6,430 nucleotides of DNA from Clostridiales bacterium (GTDB lineage: Bacteria > Bacillota_A > Clostridia > Oscillospirales > Oscillospiraceae): contig DXUR01000154.1 in NCBI GenBank assembly GCA_019417795.1, forward strand, positions 1 to 6,430, read 5' to 3'. The translations under genes were made by a program, and so were the position numbers. Of this stretch, positions 1 through 6,430 are shown one piece after another (position 1 is the stretch's first letter; each line of letters starts with the position of its first letter). Below the pieces are notes generated by a model. The model was given only the letters and a program-made list of their open reading frames with translations. It was not told the origin of the DNA and searched no databases.

Positions 1-17
1 AAACGAAATGCTGCGCA

Positions 18-30
18 AGTATACTATACT
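18..30. promoter_or_regulatory. Near-palindrome AGTATA-C-TATACT upstream of the kinase gene (possible -10 or operator)
   Basis: Two 6-base arms, AGTATA and TATACT, flank a single C and form a perfect inverted repeat. It also contains two overlapping TATACT hexamers that could act as a -10 element, but no convincing -35 lies at the right distance inside the window. A second small palindrome, TTGTACAA, sits at 38-45, and a further AGTATATC at 61-68. The remainder of 1-128 holds no gene that I can support. Either palindrome could be a regulator site or chance in A+T-rich DNA; the promoter of the kinase gene is therefore not firmly placed. Confidence 0.25.
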
Positions 31-124
31 AGTTATGTTGTACAAGTTTGAACGTGCGTTAGTATATCAGTTGGCTGTAAAAGACATACCAGAATTGAAG
101 TGCGCGGCAGGATCAAAACCTTAC

Positions 125-128
125 GAGG
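125..128 (+). promoter_or_regulatory. Weak ribosome binding site (GAGG) deciding the kinase start
   Basis: GAGG directly abuts the first in-frame ATG (129), leaving no spacer, but lies 6 bases before the second in-frame ATG (135), a normal spacing. No other Shine-Dalgarno-like sequence lies close to either start; the nearest AGGA, at 109-112, is too far away. This favours initiation at 135. The frame is open only back to the stop at 96-98, with no alternative start codon in between. Confidence 0.5.
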
Positions 129-134
129 ATGAAA

Positions 135-3100
135 ATGAAATTCGATAGTAAATTTACGGATGAAATCTATACTTCTAATACGGCAAAGTTTGGAGAAAAT
201 GCGCTTCGGACCATGCGGAACACGATCTACCATAATGGCGGCGTCGGAACCATTACCGGGTACTATGATGCGGAATTGTCGATCCTGTCGGTCAGCGATC
301 TGGTGCTGCATAATCTGAACCACAGCTATGAGTCCCTGATGGAGCAGACAAAGGGTTCGCTGAAGAATCTTTTCTATAAGAGAGATGCCACATTCCTCGA
401 CAATGCGCGCTTTCGTCAGATCAAGGGCGAAGGAGAAGGCCGGATCCTTACAGCAGATGGCTCTCCCGTCTATGTGCGTCTCTATAAAGAAGATGCAGTC
501 GATACGGATGGAACACCGATCTGGATCATGTCAGTACAGATGAACTGGGCGTATGAGAACCTTGCGCTGGTCAACGAATCCATCCATTCTGCGCTGTGGT
601 ATTTTGAGTGTAATGAAAACGGTGAGATCGTTCAAGTGAACTGGAGCCATGCGTTTCGGCAGATCCTTGGTTATCATGACATTCTGGATTTTCCGAACAA
701 ACTGGATTCGTGGTCGAACCTTCTGCACCCGGAGGATCATGACCGGGTAATGCAGCTGCTTTTGGAAACGATTGCGGACAAAACCAATACTACAAAATAT
801 AATGTTGAGTACCGACTGAAAATGCAGGATGGCCAATACCAGTGGTTCCGGGCATCGGCGGAGGTGATACGCCGTCTGGATGGCTCGGCCAATCGAATTG
901 CCGGAATCATCAGCAACATTGACGCGGAAAAAAGAAGTCGGATGCAGGCGCAGCGGGCAGCGGCATTTCACCGTGCATTTACCAGCGCAAACCTCTGCGA
1001 ATACTATGTAAATCTGGAAAAGAACACCTTTGATACTTTCAAAGTGGAGCCCTCTTTGATGACGGCCTTTGAGCAGAACCACACATGGGATGGACTGGTC
1101 AGATTCTTTGTGGACAACTATGTGGTTGAAGAGGACAAAAAGCCTGTAACGAATTTCTATAATCGCGCTTACATCACGGAAAAATTAAAGGGGCTGGAGA
1201 CAGAGCTGTGTCAGGAGTGCCGCATCGTTCTGAATGGGGAAGAGCGATGGGTTCGCAACGTGGTCATGCGCGGTGAGATCGAAGATTCGGAATATGCGAT
1301 GATTTTTCTGCGGGACATCACAGAGTCCAAAGCAGAGACGGCACGGCGGATGCAGATGGCCTCAGATAACGCATCGATGGATCTTTTGATCAAGAGTATG
1401 GTGCATCTGCTGGACCGCTTTGTCGTCTGCGATCTGGAGAATGACCGGTATCGGTTCTATAATCTGCAAGGTGAAATGATATACGCGCCGACGGGGACAT
1501 ACCATGGTTTTGTGGAGCAGGTGGTTGCAAAGTATAAGACACTGGAACCACTGGACGCACTGGCTGCTTTGATTTTGCCGGAAAATATCCGCAAGAATTT
1601 GCAGGATGAGAACGACATCTACAAATTTGAATACTGCTCCATAGATGAGAACACCTATAAGATCGCTTCCTTCATTCCGCTGGAGTGGAATGGCACAAAG
1701 CTGGTCAAAGCACTGTTGGCCTCTATGGATGTGTCACAGGAGAAAAAGGCCGAGATCGAATCCCATAAGGCACTGAAGGAAGCATACCGGGCGGCGGAAA
1801 ACGCAAGCCGCGCCAAGACGGAATTCCTCTCCAATATGTCCCATGATATCCGTACACCGATGAATGCAATCGTTGGCTTGACCGCCATTGCGGGTGCGAA
1901 TATCGAGAGTCAGGACAGGGTGGTCGAGTGCCTTGGCAAGATCACAAAATCGAGCCGTCATCTGTTGGGACTGATCAATGAAGTGCTGGATATGGCCAGA
2001 ATCGAGAGCGGGCGAATGAGCCTTGCCGAGGAGGATTTCAGCCTGCCGGAGCTGGTCGATAACCTGCTCACCCTCACAAAACCGGCAATCGACGAGCACA
2101 AACATCAGCTCGAAGTCCACGTTGAGCACATTGAGCACGAAGCCGTCTGCGGCGACAGTCTGCGCATCCAGCAGGTCTTTGTGAACCTGATGAGCAACGC
2201 CGTCAAGTACACCCCGGATGGAGGAAACATCACCCTTACGATCAAGGAAAAACCGAACGGCTTCTCGGAGCTTGGCTGCTACGAGTTTTCCATCGAGGAC
2301 AACGGCATCGGTATGACGCCGGAATTCCAGAAGATCATGTTCGAGCCGTTCAGCCGGGCAGACGATCACCGGACGACCAAGGTGCAGGGCACCGGTCTTG
2401 GCATGGCCATTGCAAGAAACATCGTCAACCTGATGAATGGTGACATTCAGGTCGAAAGCGCTCCCAACAAGGGAACGAAGATCACGGTCACGGTCTATCT
2501 GAAGCTTCAGGAGAACGAGAAGGAACAGGAAAAAGAACTGCTCGATCTGCCGGTACTGGTCGTGGACGATGACAAGACCTGCTGCGAAAGCACCGTTGCG
2601 ACCCTTCAGGAGATCGGCATAGCGGGCGAATGGGTCCTGACCGGTAAGGAAGCTGTGGAGCGCTGCTATGCGCGTCATGAGACCAACAGTGACTATTTTG
2701 CGGTGATTCTGGACTGGAAGATGCCGGAAATGGACGGTATTGCAACCGCCAGAAAAATCCGGGAACGGGTAGGAGAAGATGTCACGATCATCATTCTGAC
2801 TTCCTTTGATTTCAGCGAGATCGAAGAAGAAGCCAGAGCGGCGGGCGTGAATGCGTTTATGGCAAAACCGCTGTTCCGTTCCCGTCTGACGGCAACTCTG
2901 CGGCAGTTTACATCCGGGAAGAAGGAGGAAAACGCCCGGAACTATCTGGAAGACTTTGCGAAGGAAAACTATGCGGGTAAGCGGATCCTTCTTGTGGAAG
3001 ATAACGAGTTGAACCGTGAGATCGCAACCGAGATCATAGGCATGACGGGCGTGACCATCGACAGCGCCGAAAACGGAAAAATTGCAGTCGAAAAGGTGAT

Positions 3101-3347
3101 GGAAGCGCCGGAAAAGTGGTACGATCTCATTTTTATGGACATCCAGATGCCCATCATGAATGGTTACGAAGCCACTGCTGCGATCCGTGCGCTTACCGGC
3201 AACCGTGGAAAGGTACCCATCATTGCCATGACGGCAAATGCCTTCGCCGAGGACGTGCAGCTGGCAAAGAACACCGGTATGAACGAGCATATCGCCAAAC
3301 CGCTTGATTTGAATAAGCTGAACGATGTGCTGAAACAGTGGCTGTGA
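135..3347 (+). CDS. Soluble hybrid sensor histidine kinase: PAS-like modules, HisKA-HATPase, two receiver domains
   Basis: This is a 1070-residue sensor kinase that should autophosphorylate on histidine and pass the phosphate to its own receivers. Residues are numbered from the ATG at 135; an ATG two codons earlier is less likely because its RBS has no spacer. About four PAS-like modules are visible (roughly 23-138, 150-265, 273-398 and 418-535). The second is clearest, with an HPEDHDR segment and a QWFRASAEVI PAC-like strand; the others are inferred from repeated strand patterns. A charged helical linker leads to the H-box FLSNMSHDIRTPMN with His570, then the N-box (NLMSNAVKYT, Asn688), DNGIGM (722-727), FEPF (736-739) and GTGLGM (752-757). 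Receiver 1 (about 806-925) has Asp811-813, phosphoacceptor Asp860, Thr889 and Lys911. Receiver 2 (about 949-1070) has Glu955/Asp956, Asp1002, Thr1033 and Lys1055. Both receivers look functional. No signal peptide or transmembrane segment is seen, so it is probably cytosolic. There is no HPt or DNA-binding domain, so the phosphorelay partner must be encoded elsewhere. The ligand is unknown. Confidence 0.95.
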   Translation: MKFDSKFTDEIYTSNTAKFGENALRTMRNTIYHNGGVGTITGYYDAELSILSVSDLVLHNLNHSYESLMEQTKGSLKNLFYKRDATFLDNARFRQIKGEGEGRILTADGSPVYVRLYKEDAVDTDGTPIWIMSVQMNWAYENLALVNESIHSALWYFECNENGEIVQVNWSHAFRQILGYHDILDFPNKLDSWSNLLHPEDHDRVMQLLLETIADKTNTTKYNVEYRLKMQDGQYQWFRASAEVIRRLDGSANRIAGIISNIDAEKRSRMQAQRAAAFHRAFTSANLCEYYVNLEKNTFDTFKVEPSLMTAFEQNHTWDGLVRFFVDNYVVEEDKKPVTNFYNRAYITEKLKGLETELCQECRIVLNGEERWVRNVVMRGEIEDSEYAMIFLRDITESKAETARRMQMASDNASMDLLIKSMVHLLDRFVVCDLENDRYRFYNLQGEMIYAPTGTYHGFVEQVVAKYKTLEPLDALAALILPENIRKNLQDENDIYKFEYCSIDENTYKIASFIPLEWNGTKLVKALLASMDVSQEKKAEIESHKALKEAYRAAENASRAKTEFLSNMSHDIRTPMNAIVGLTAIAGANIESQDRVVECLGKITKSSRHLLGLINEVLDMARIESGRMSLAEEDFSLPELVDNLLTLTKPAIDEHKHQLEVHVEHIEHEAVCGDSLRIQQVFVNLMSNAVKYTPDGGNITLTIKEKPNGFSELGCYEFSIEDNGIGMTPEFQKIMFEPFSRADDHRTTKVQGTGLGMAIARNIVNLMNGDIQVESAPNKGTKITVTVYLKLQENEKEQEKELLDLPVLVVDDDKTCCESTVATLQEIGIAGEWVLTGKEAVERCYARHETNSDYFAVILDWKMPEMDGIATARKIRERVGEDVTIIILTSFDFSEIEEEARAAGVNAFMAKPLFRSRLTATLRQFTSGKKEENARNYLEDFAKENYAGKRILLVEDNELNREIATEIIGMTGVTIDSAENGKIAVEKVMEAPEKWYDLIFMDIQMPIMNGYEATAAIRALTGNRGKVPIIAMTANAFAEDVQLAKNTGMNEHIAKPLDLNKLNDVLKQWL

Positions 3348-3383
3348 TCTGTGCATTGCAGTAAGGTACATTATACTGAAGAA

Positions 3384-3428
3384 CGCCGAGGAACTTCCCG
3401 TTGGAAAGGTGTCCTCGGCGGCTTTTTT
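3384..3428 (+). terminator. Intrinsic terminator after the histidine kinase gene
   Basis: A perfect 9-bp G+C-rich stem pairs CGCCGAGGA (3384-3392) with TCCTCGGCG (3412-3420). The loop contains a small inner TTCC-CGTT-GGAA hairpin. GC and then six T follow (3423-3428). It lies 36 bases past the kinase stop codon and separates the kinase unit from the PTS operon. Confidence 0.93.
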
Positions 3429-3629
3429 GTATATAGGGCAGCAATTCTTGACCGTTTTTTGTGAAGGTGATGAGTTACGAGATGGAGCACAGCTTTCTTT
3501 GCAATGATCTCGATTGAATGCAACTGCACATATAAAGCAAAAAGGAATATCCCTACTTGTAAATCTGCTGTAGAAAATCACCTGAGTTTGGGCAAAATTA
3601 ACAAAGCGAAAAAGAAGCCCGTTTCTATC
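3429..3629. other. A+T-rich intergenic stretch without recognisable features
   Basis: These 200 bases lie between the kinase terminator and the promoter of the antiterminator operon. They are visibly richer in A+T than the flanking genes. A 63-codon open frame starts at 3504 and runs into the promoter, but it has no ribosome binding site and no recognisable product. I see no tRNA, repeat or strong hairpin here. Confidence 0.5.
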
Positions 3630-3658
3630 TTGACACACAGCAAAGAATATGGTACTGT
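3630..3658 (+). promoter_or_regulatory. Sigma-A-type promoter of the licT-PTS operon
   Basis: A perfect -35 TTGACA (3630-3635) is followed by a 17-bp spacer and the -10 candidate TACTGT (3653-3658). The -10 is preceded by TG at 3650-3651, one base before the hexamer, which makes it an extended -10. The hexamer itself is only half consensus, but the perfect -35, ideal spacing and TG compensate. Transcription would begin near 3665-3667, giving a leader of about 210 bases with the RAT about 78 bases in. A second promoter closer to the RAT cannot be excluded. Confidence 0.6.
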
Positions 3659-3743
3659 AATCATGCATAGAATAAATTGTGATTCAAGTGCTTAATTTGT
3701 CTGTGCCTTACAAAAAAGAAAATTGTACGTGAGCAGCGTCGTT

Positions 3744-3771
3744 GGATTGTTACCGTTTGGCGGGCTAGACC
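3744..3771 (+). promoter_or_regulatory. Ribonucleic antiterminator (RAT) of the LicT/SacY/BglG type
   Basis: The 5' half, GGATTGTTAC, matches the conserved first ten bases of RAT elements as I remember them from bgl, lic and sac leaders. The 3' half, CGGGCTAGACC, matches the usual CAGGCAAGACC form except for two changes. The apical stem is CCG/CGG where known RATs have CTG/CAG, a compensatory pair change that supports a real RNA fold. The outer GG (3744-3745) pairs with the terminal CC (3770-3771). At 28 bases it is about one base shorter than usual, in the apical loop (TTTGG). The element is the binding site for the CAT domain of the protein encoded just downstream. It overlaps the following terminator at AGACC (3767-3771). 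Confidence 0.9.
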
Positions 3772-3845
3772 AACTCTGCATAGCACAAGCCGAAAGCGTG
3801 TTTCAGCCTTCGGTATGTTTGCTGTGTCAAGAGTGGTCTTTTTTT
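3767..3845 (+). terminator. Regulated leader terminator overlapping the RAT
   Basis: The lower stem pairs AGACC(A)ACTCT (3767-3777, one bulged A) with AGAGTGGTCT (3830-3839). A middle stem pairs CATAGCA (3779-3785) with TGCTGTG (3820-3826), including one T-G wobble. An upper stem pairs GCCGAA (3789-3794) with TTCGGT (3809-3814), with one G-T wobble. Seven T follow at 3839-3845. The 5' edge uses the last five bases of the RAT, so RAT and terminator cannot form together. It ends 18 bases before the AGGAGG of the antiterminator gene, and so gates that gene and the permease behind it. Confidence 0.9.
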
Positions 3846-3876
3846 ATTGCCTTTTCCAACTTGAGGAGGAGAAATA

Positions 3877-4725
3877 ATGCAATATACCGTCAAAAAACCG
3901 ATCAACAACAACATCCTGCGCGTGGTGGACCCCACGGGCTGTGAGCTGATCGTCACCGGGCGCGGGCTGGGCTTTGGCGCTAAGCCGGGCTATAAAATCG
4001 AGGCTGAAACCGTGGAGCGCAGCTACCGCATGACCAGCCCTGCCGTGCAGCAGAAGTTGGTGGAACTTCTGGAACAGATCCCGTATGAGCATCTGCTGCT
4101 CACCGATGAGCTGGTGGCAATGATCCGCAGTCGGGTGAACTACCCGCTGAACGAGAGCCTGCTCATCACGCTGGCCGACCACATCAGCTTTGCCATCCAG
4201 CGCAGCGAACAGGGGATTCGCTTTTCCAACCCGCTGATGGCTCCCATTCGGGAATTCTACCCGGAAGAGTATCGCCTTGGTATGGAGTGCCTTGCCACCA
4301 TCCGCCAGCGCTGCCATGCAGACCTTTCGGACGACGAGGGCGGCTTCATTGCGCTGCACATCGTCAACGCAGAGCTCAACACCACCATGAGCGTGGTGAA
4401 CGATGTCACCCGCTTTGTGGATGGCTGCGTGCAGGTGGTGGAATACTTTTACAACTGCCATTTTGACCGGGATGCACTGGATTTCAGCCGCTTTACAGTG
4501 CATTTGCGTTTTTTTGCGCAACGCGTATTTCAAGGAAAACAGGAGCAGGAAAACGATACCCACGACGAAGTGTTCCGCGCCCTGATCGCCCGCAATTGCA
4601 GCGAACACTACAAATGCGCCTGCTGCATTGCGGAGTATGTCCGCAACACCTGGCACAAGGAGCTTTCGGACGAGGAACTGGTGTTCCTTACGATCCATCT
4701 GAAACGGATTCGGATGGGGAAGTAA
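3877..4725 (+). CDS. licT: BglG/LicT-family PRD transcriptional antiterminator
   Basis: This 282-residue RNA-binding antiterminator stabilises the RAT in the leader of its own mRNA and so prevents termination. The length is normal for the family. Residues 1-55 form the CAT RNA-binding domain, with INNN at 9-12, GRG at 28-30 and Phe33 where LicT has its RNA-contacting residues. PRD1 (about 65-170) carries His102 (LADHISFAIQR) and His161 (FIALHIVNAELN). PRD2 (about 171-282) carries His209 (VHLRFFAQR) and His274 (LTIHLKRI). All four family histidines are thus present. In this family the cognate EIIB inhibits through PRD1 and HPr can activate through PRD2; applying that here is inference. The start is supported by AGGAGG at 3864-3869, with a 7-base spacer. 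The PTS gene follows after 88 bp with no terminator between them, so they are probably one operon. The name licT reflects closest residue-level resemblance; the neighbouring permease is glucose/maltose-type, so the inducing sugar need not be a beta-glucoside. Confidence 0.95.
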   Translation: MQYTVKKPINNNILRVVDPTGCELIVTGRGLGFGAKPGYKIEAETVERSYRMTSPAVQQKLVELLEQIPYEHLLLTDELVAMIRSRVNYPLNESLLITLADHISFAIQRSEQGIRFSNPLMAPIREFYPEEYRLGMECLATIRQRCHADLSDDEGGFIALHIVNAELNTTMSVVNDVTRFVDGCVQVVEYFYNCHFDRDALDFSRFTVHLRFFAQRVFQGKQEQENDTHDEVFRALIARNCSEHYKCACCIAEYVRNTWHKELSDEELVFLTIHLKRIRMGK

Positions 4726-4749
4726 GCTTTCTTGCTTCACCTTTGATTC

Positions 4750-4772
4750 TCCACAGGTCTTTCCTGTGTGGA
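4750..4772 (+). other. Small hairpin between licT and the PTS gene
   Basis: ACAGG (4753-4757) pairs with CCTGT (4763-4767) around a TCTTT loop. Three further pairs (TCC/GGA) form after a 2-base bulge. No T-run follows, only TATATATGC, so it is not an intrinsic terminator. No second RAT is visible in this spacer. The hairpin could mark mRNA processing or stabilise a segment, or it may have no role. Confidence 0.35.
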
Positions 4773-4813
4773 TATATATGCTGGATACGAACTTGAGAAA
4801 AGGAGAACTGAAG

Positions 4814-6430
4814 ATGAAAGACAAGATCTTTGGCGTGCTGCAGCGCGTGGGACGTAGCTTTATGCTGCCCATTGCGCTGCTGCCTGTAGCGGGCCTGCTG
4901 CTGGGTATCGGCAGCTCGTTCACCAACGAAACCATGCTGGCGGCCTATGGCCTGAACAGCGTCATCCACCCCGGTACCCTGATCTACACCATTCTGGACG
5001 TGATGAGCCAGACTGGCAGCGCCGTGTTCAACAATCTGGCGCTGCTGTTCGCCATGGGCGTGGCCATCGGCATGGCTCGCAAGGAAAAAGAGGTGGCCGC
5101 CCTGTCCGGCGCAGTGGCCTATATCATTATGAATACGGCCATTCAGGCCATGATCAATGCGGCAGGCGGCGTAGAAGCGATGCCTGCCAACTCCACCACC
5201 ACCATGCTGGGTATCACAACCCTGCAAATGGGTGTGTTCGGCGGCATCGTGGTTGGTCTGGGCGTGGCAGCGCTGCACAACAAGTTCTATAAGATCGAGC
5301 TGCCGCAGGTGCTGGCCTTCTTTGGCGGCACACGCTTTGTGCCCATCGTCAGTTCTATTGTGTATCTGGTGGTCGGCATTGCCATGTTCTATATCTGGCC
5401 GGTGGTGCAGAGCGGTATTGCCGCGCTGGGTGCACTGGTGCTGGCTTCCGGCTACGCAGGCACCTTTATTTACGGCCTGCTGGAGCGTGCGCTGATCCCC
5501 TTTGGACTGCATCATGTGTTCTATATGCCGTTCTGGCAGACCGCTGTGGGCGGCACCGCCATCATCGATGGCGTCACCGTGACCGGCGCACAGAACATCT
5601 TCTTTGCTGAGCTGGCTTCCAAGTCCACCACTGTGTTCTCGGTCAGCGCTACCCGTTTCATGGCCGGTAAGTTCCCCTTTATGATGTTCGGTCTGCCCGG
5701 CGCGGCGCTGGCGATGTACCAGTGCGCCAAGCCGGAAAAGAAAAAGGTGGCAGGCGGCCTGCTGCTGTCTGCCGCCTTGACGGCTTTCCTCACCGGCATC
5801 ACCGAGCCGCTGGAATTTACCTTTATCTTTGTGGCTCTGCCCATGTACGCCGTGCACTGTGTGCTGGCCGGTCTGTCCTTCATGCTGATGCACATCCTGA
5901 ATGTGGGCGTGGGCATGACCTTCTCCGGCGGTCTCATCGACCTGGTGCTGTTCGGTGTGATGCAGGGCAACGACAAGACCCACTGGATGTGGGTGGTCGT
6001 GGTCGGTGCGGTGTACTTTGTACTGTACTACATCATTTTCCGCTTTATGATCTCCAAGTTTGACTACAAGACCCCGGGCCGCGATGATGCCGAGGAAGTC
6101 AAGCTGTACACCCGTGCGGACGTGAACGCCCGCAGCGCCGCTTCCGGCAGCACCGCCCCCGCAGGGGATGATCCGGTCAGCGCCCTGATCGTAGAAGGTC
6201 TGGGAGGTGCCGACAACCTGTCCGACGTGGACTGCTGCGCCACCCGCCTGCGCTGCACCGTCAAGGATGTTGCGCTGGTCAAACAGGATGTGCTCAAGGC
6301 CTCCGGTGCCTCCGGCGTGATCTGCAAGGGCAATGGCGTGCAGGTGGTGTACGGCCCCAAGGTGGCCGTCATCAAGGCAAAGCTGGAAGATTATCTGGAA
6401 AATGCACCTAAGACCCCGGCGGCGACCGCA
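4814..6430 (+). CDS. PTS sugar permease, glucose/maltose-type EIIC-EIIB (3' end cut by window)
   Basis: This membrane permease takes up a sugar and phosphorylates it with phosphate relayed from HPr through EIIA and EIIB. The 539 visible codons are open to the window end. EIIC (about 1-415) has many hydrophobic segments (for example 17-34, 75-90, 137-155, 176-196, 201-222, 313-326, 334-360 and 391-412). It also carries the family signatures GLHH (231-234) and GITEPLEFTF (328-337). A linker containing TPGR (420-423) leads to EIIB (about 453-528), with active-site Cys475 in CCATRLR. The order C then B, plus the IWPVVQSG and LERALIPFGLHH segments, resembles glucose and maltose/alpha-glucoside permeases (MalP/GlvC/MalX-like), not beta-glucoside EIIBCA proteins. 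The exact sugar is not determined. AGGAGA at 4801-4806 lies 7 bases before the ATG. The visible end, APKTPAATA, is Ala/Pro-rich and looks like a linker, so a fused EIIA domain may follow; alternatively the protein ends shortly after. Confidence 0.95.
   Translation, partial: MKDKIFGVLQRVGRSFMLPIALLPVAGLLLGIGSSFTNETMLAAYGLNSVIHPGTLIYTILDVMSQTGSAVFNNLALLFAMGVAIGMARKEKEVAALSGAVAYIIMNTAIQAMINAAGGVEAMPANSTTTMLGITTLQMGVFGGIVVGLGVAALHNKFYKIELPQVLAFFGGTRFVPIVSSIVYLVVGIAMFYIWPVVQSGIAALGALVLASGYAGTFIYGLLERALIPFGLHHVFYMPFWQTAVGGTAIIDGVTVTGAQNIFFAELASKSTTVFSVSATRFMAGKFPFMMFGLPGAALAMYQCAKPEKKKVAGGLLLSAALTAFLTGITEPLEFTFIFVALPMYAVHCVLAGLSFMLMHILNVGVGMTFSGGLIDLVLFGVMQGNDKTHWMWVVVVGAVYFVLYYIIFRFMISKFDYKTPGRDDAEEVKLYTRADVNARSAASGSTAPAGDDPVSALIVEGLGGADNLSDVDCCATRLRCTVKDVALVKQDVLKASGASGVICKGNGVQVVYGPKVAVIKAKLEDYLENAPKTPAATA

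Noticed and set aside
1734..3668. 644-codon open frame on the minus strand opposite the kinase gene
   Set aside because: It lies antisense to the well-supported HATPase and receiver domains and runs through the terminator. Its translation has no recognisable domain, and it is explained by the codon bias of the real gene.
3504..3695. 63-codon open frame on the plus strand in the intergenic region
   Set aside because: It has no Shine-Dalgarno sequence and no recognisable protein features, and it runs across the promoter of the PTS operon.
3791..3805. cre-like CcpA site, CGAAAGCGTGTTTCA
   Set aside because: The arms GAAA/TTTC and the central GCG resemble a cre, but the spacing is one base too long and the first T is missing. 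The bases also lie in the top of the leader terminator, which explains their symmetry.
4773..4779. TATATAT as a -10 of an internal promoter for the PTS gene
   Set aside because: No suitable -35 hexamer lies 16-19 bp upstream; the nearest candidate, TTTGAT (4742-4747), is 25 bp away.
3844..4935. 363-codon minus-strand open frame opposite licT
   Set aside because: It overlaps licT completely and extends into the permease start. No domain is visible, and licT itself is certain from family motifs and its RBS.
4688..5983. 431-codon open frame on the minus strand opposite the PTS gene
   Set aside because: The translation is rich in His and Gln and low in complexity, typical of the reverse of a G+C-rich membrane protein gene. 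The opposite strand has a clear EIIC.

Overview
The window looks like ordinary chromosome from a GC-moderate gut Clostridia species. Codon use and protein style suggest the Faecalibacterium/Oscillospiraceae group; this is inference from general resemblance, not a database match. All three supported protein genes lie on the + strand. Short A+T-rich control regions separate them.

Positions 1-128 are a short upstream region with a 13-bp near-palindrome. Next comes one large gene (135-3347) for a soluble hybrid sensor histidine kinase: about four PAS-like sensor modules, a HisKA/HATPase kinase core and two C-terminal receiver domains. It has no visible membrane segment, HPt domain or DNA-binding output. 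A strong intrinsic terminator (3384-3428) closes this unit.

Positions 3429-3876 are noncoding. About 200 bp of A+T-rich DNA shows nothing recognisable. It is followed by a good promoter (TTGACA, 17 bp, extended -10), a LicT/SacY-type ribonucleic antiterminator (RAT, 3744-3771) and an overlapping intrinsic terminator (3767-3845). The two RNA structures share AGACC and so should exclude each other.

Downstream are a BglG/LicT-family antiterminator (3877-4725) with all four PRD histidines, then, 88 bp later, a glucose/maltose-type PTS permease (EIIC-EIIB, 4814 to the window end). The permease is cut off in an Ala/Pro-rich stretch just after EIIB. The arrangement predicts a self-controlled sugar operon. 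When sugar is being transported the antiterminator is active, stabilises the RAT and lets RNA polymerase read into its own gene and the permease. When sugar is absent the permease's EIIB phosphorylates and inactivates it.

I found no mobile element, CRISPR array, tRNA or rRNA, and no system that I would call new. The best observations are the RNA switch, its pairing with a glucose/maltose-type rather than beta-glucoside-type permease, and the architecture and composition of the hybrid kinase.
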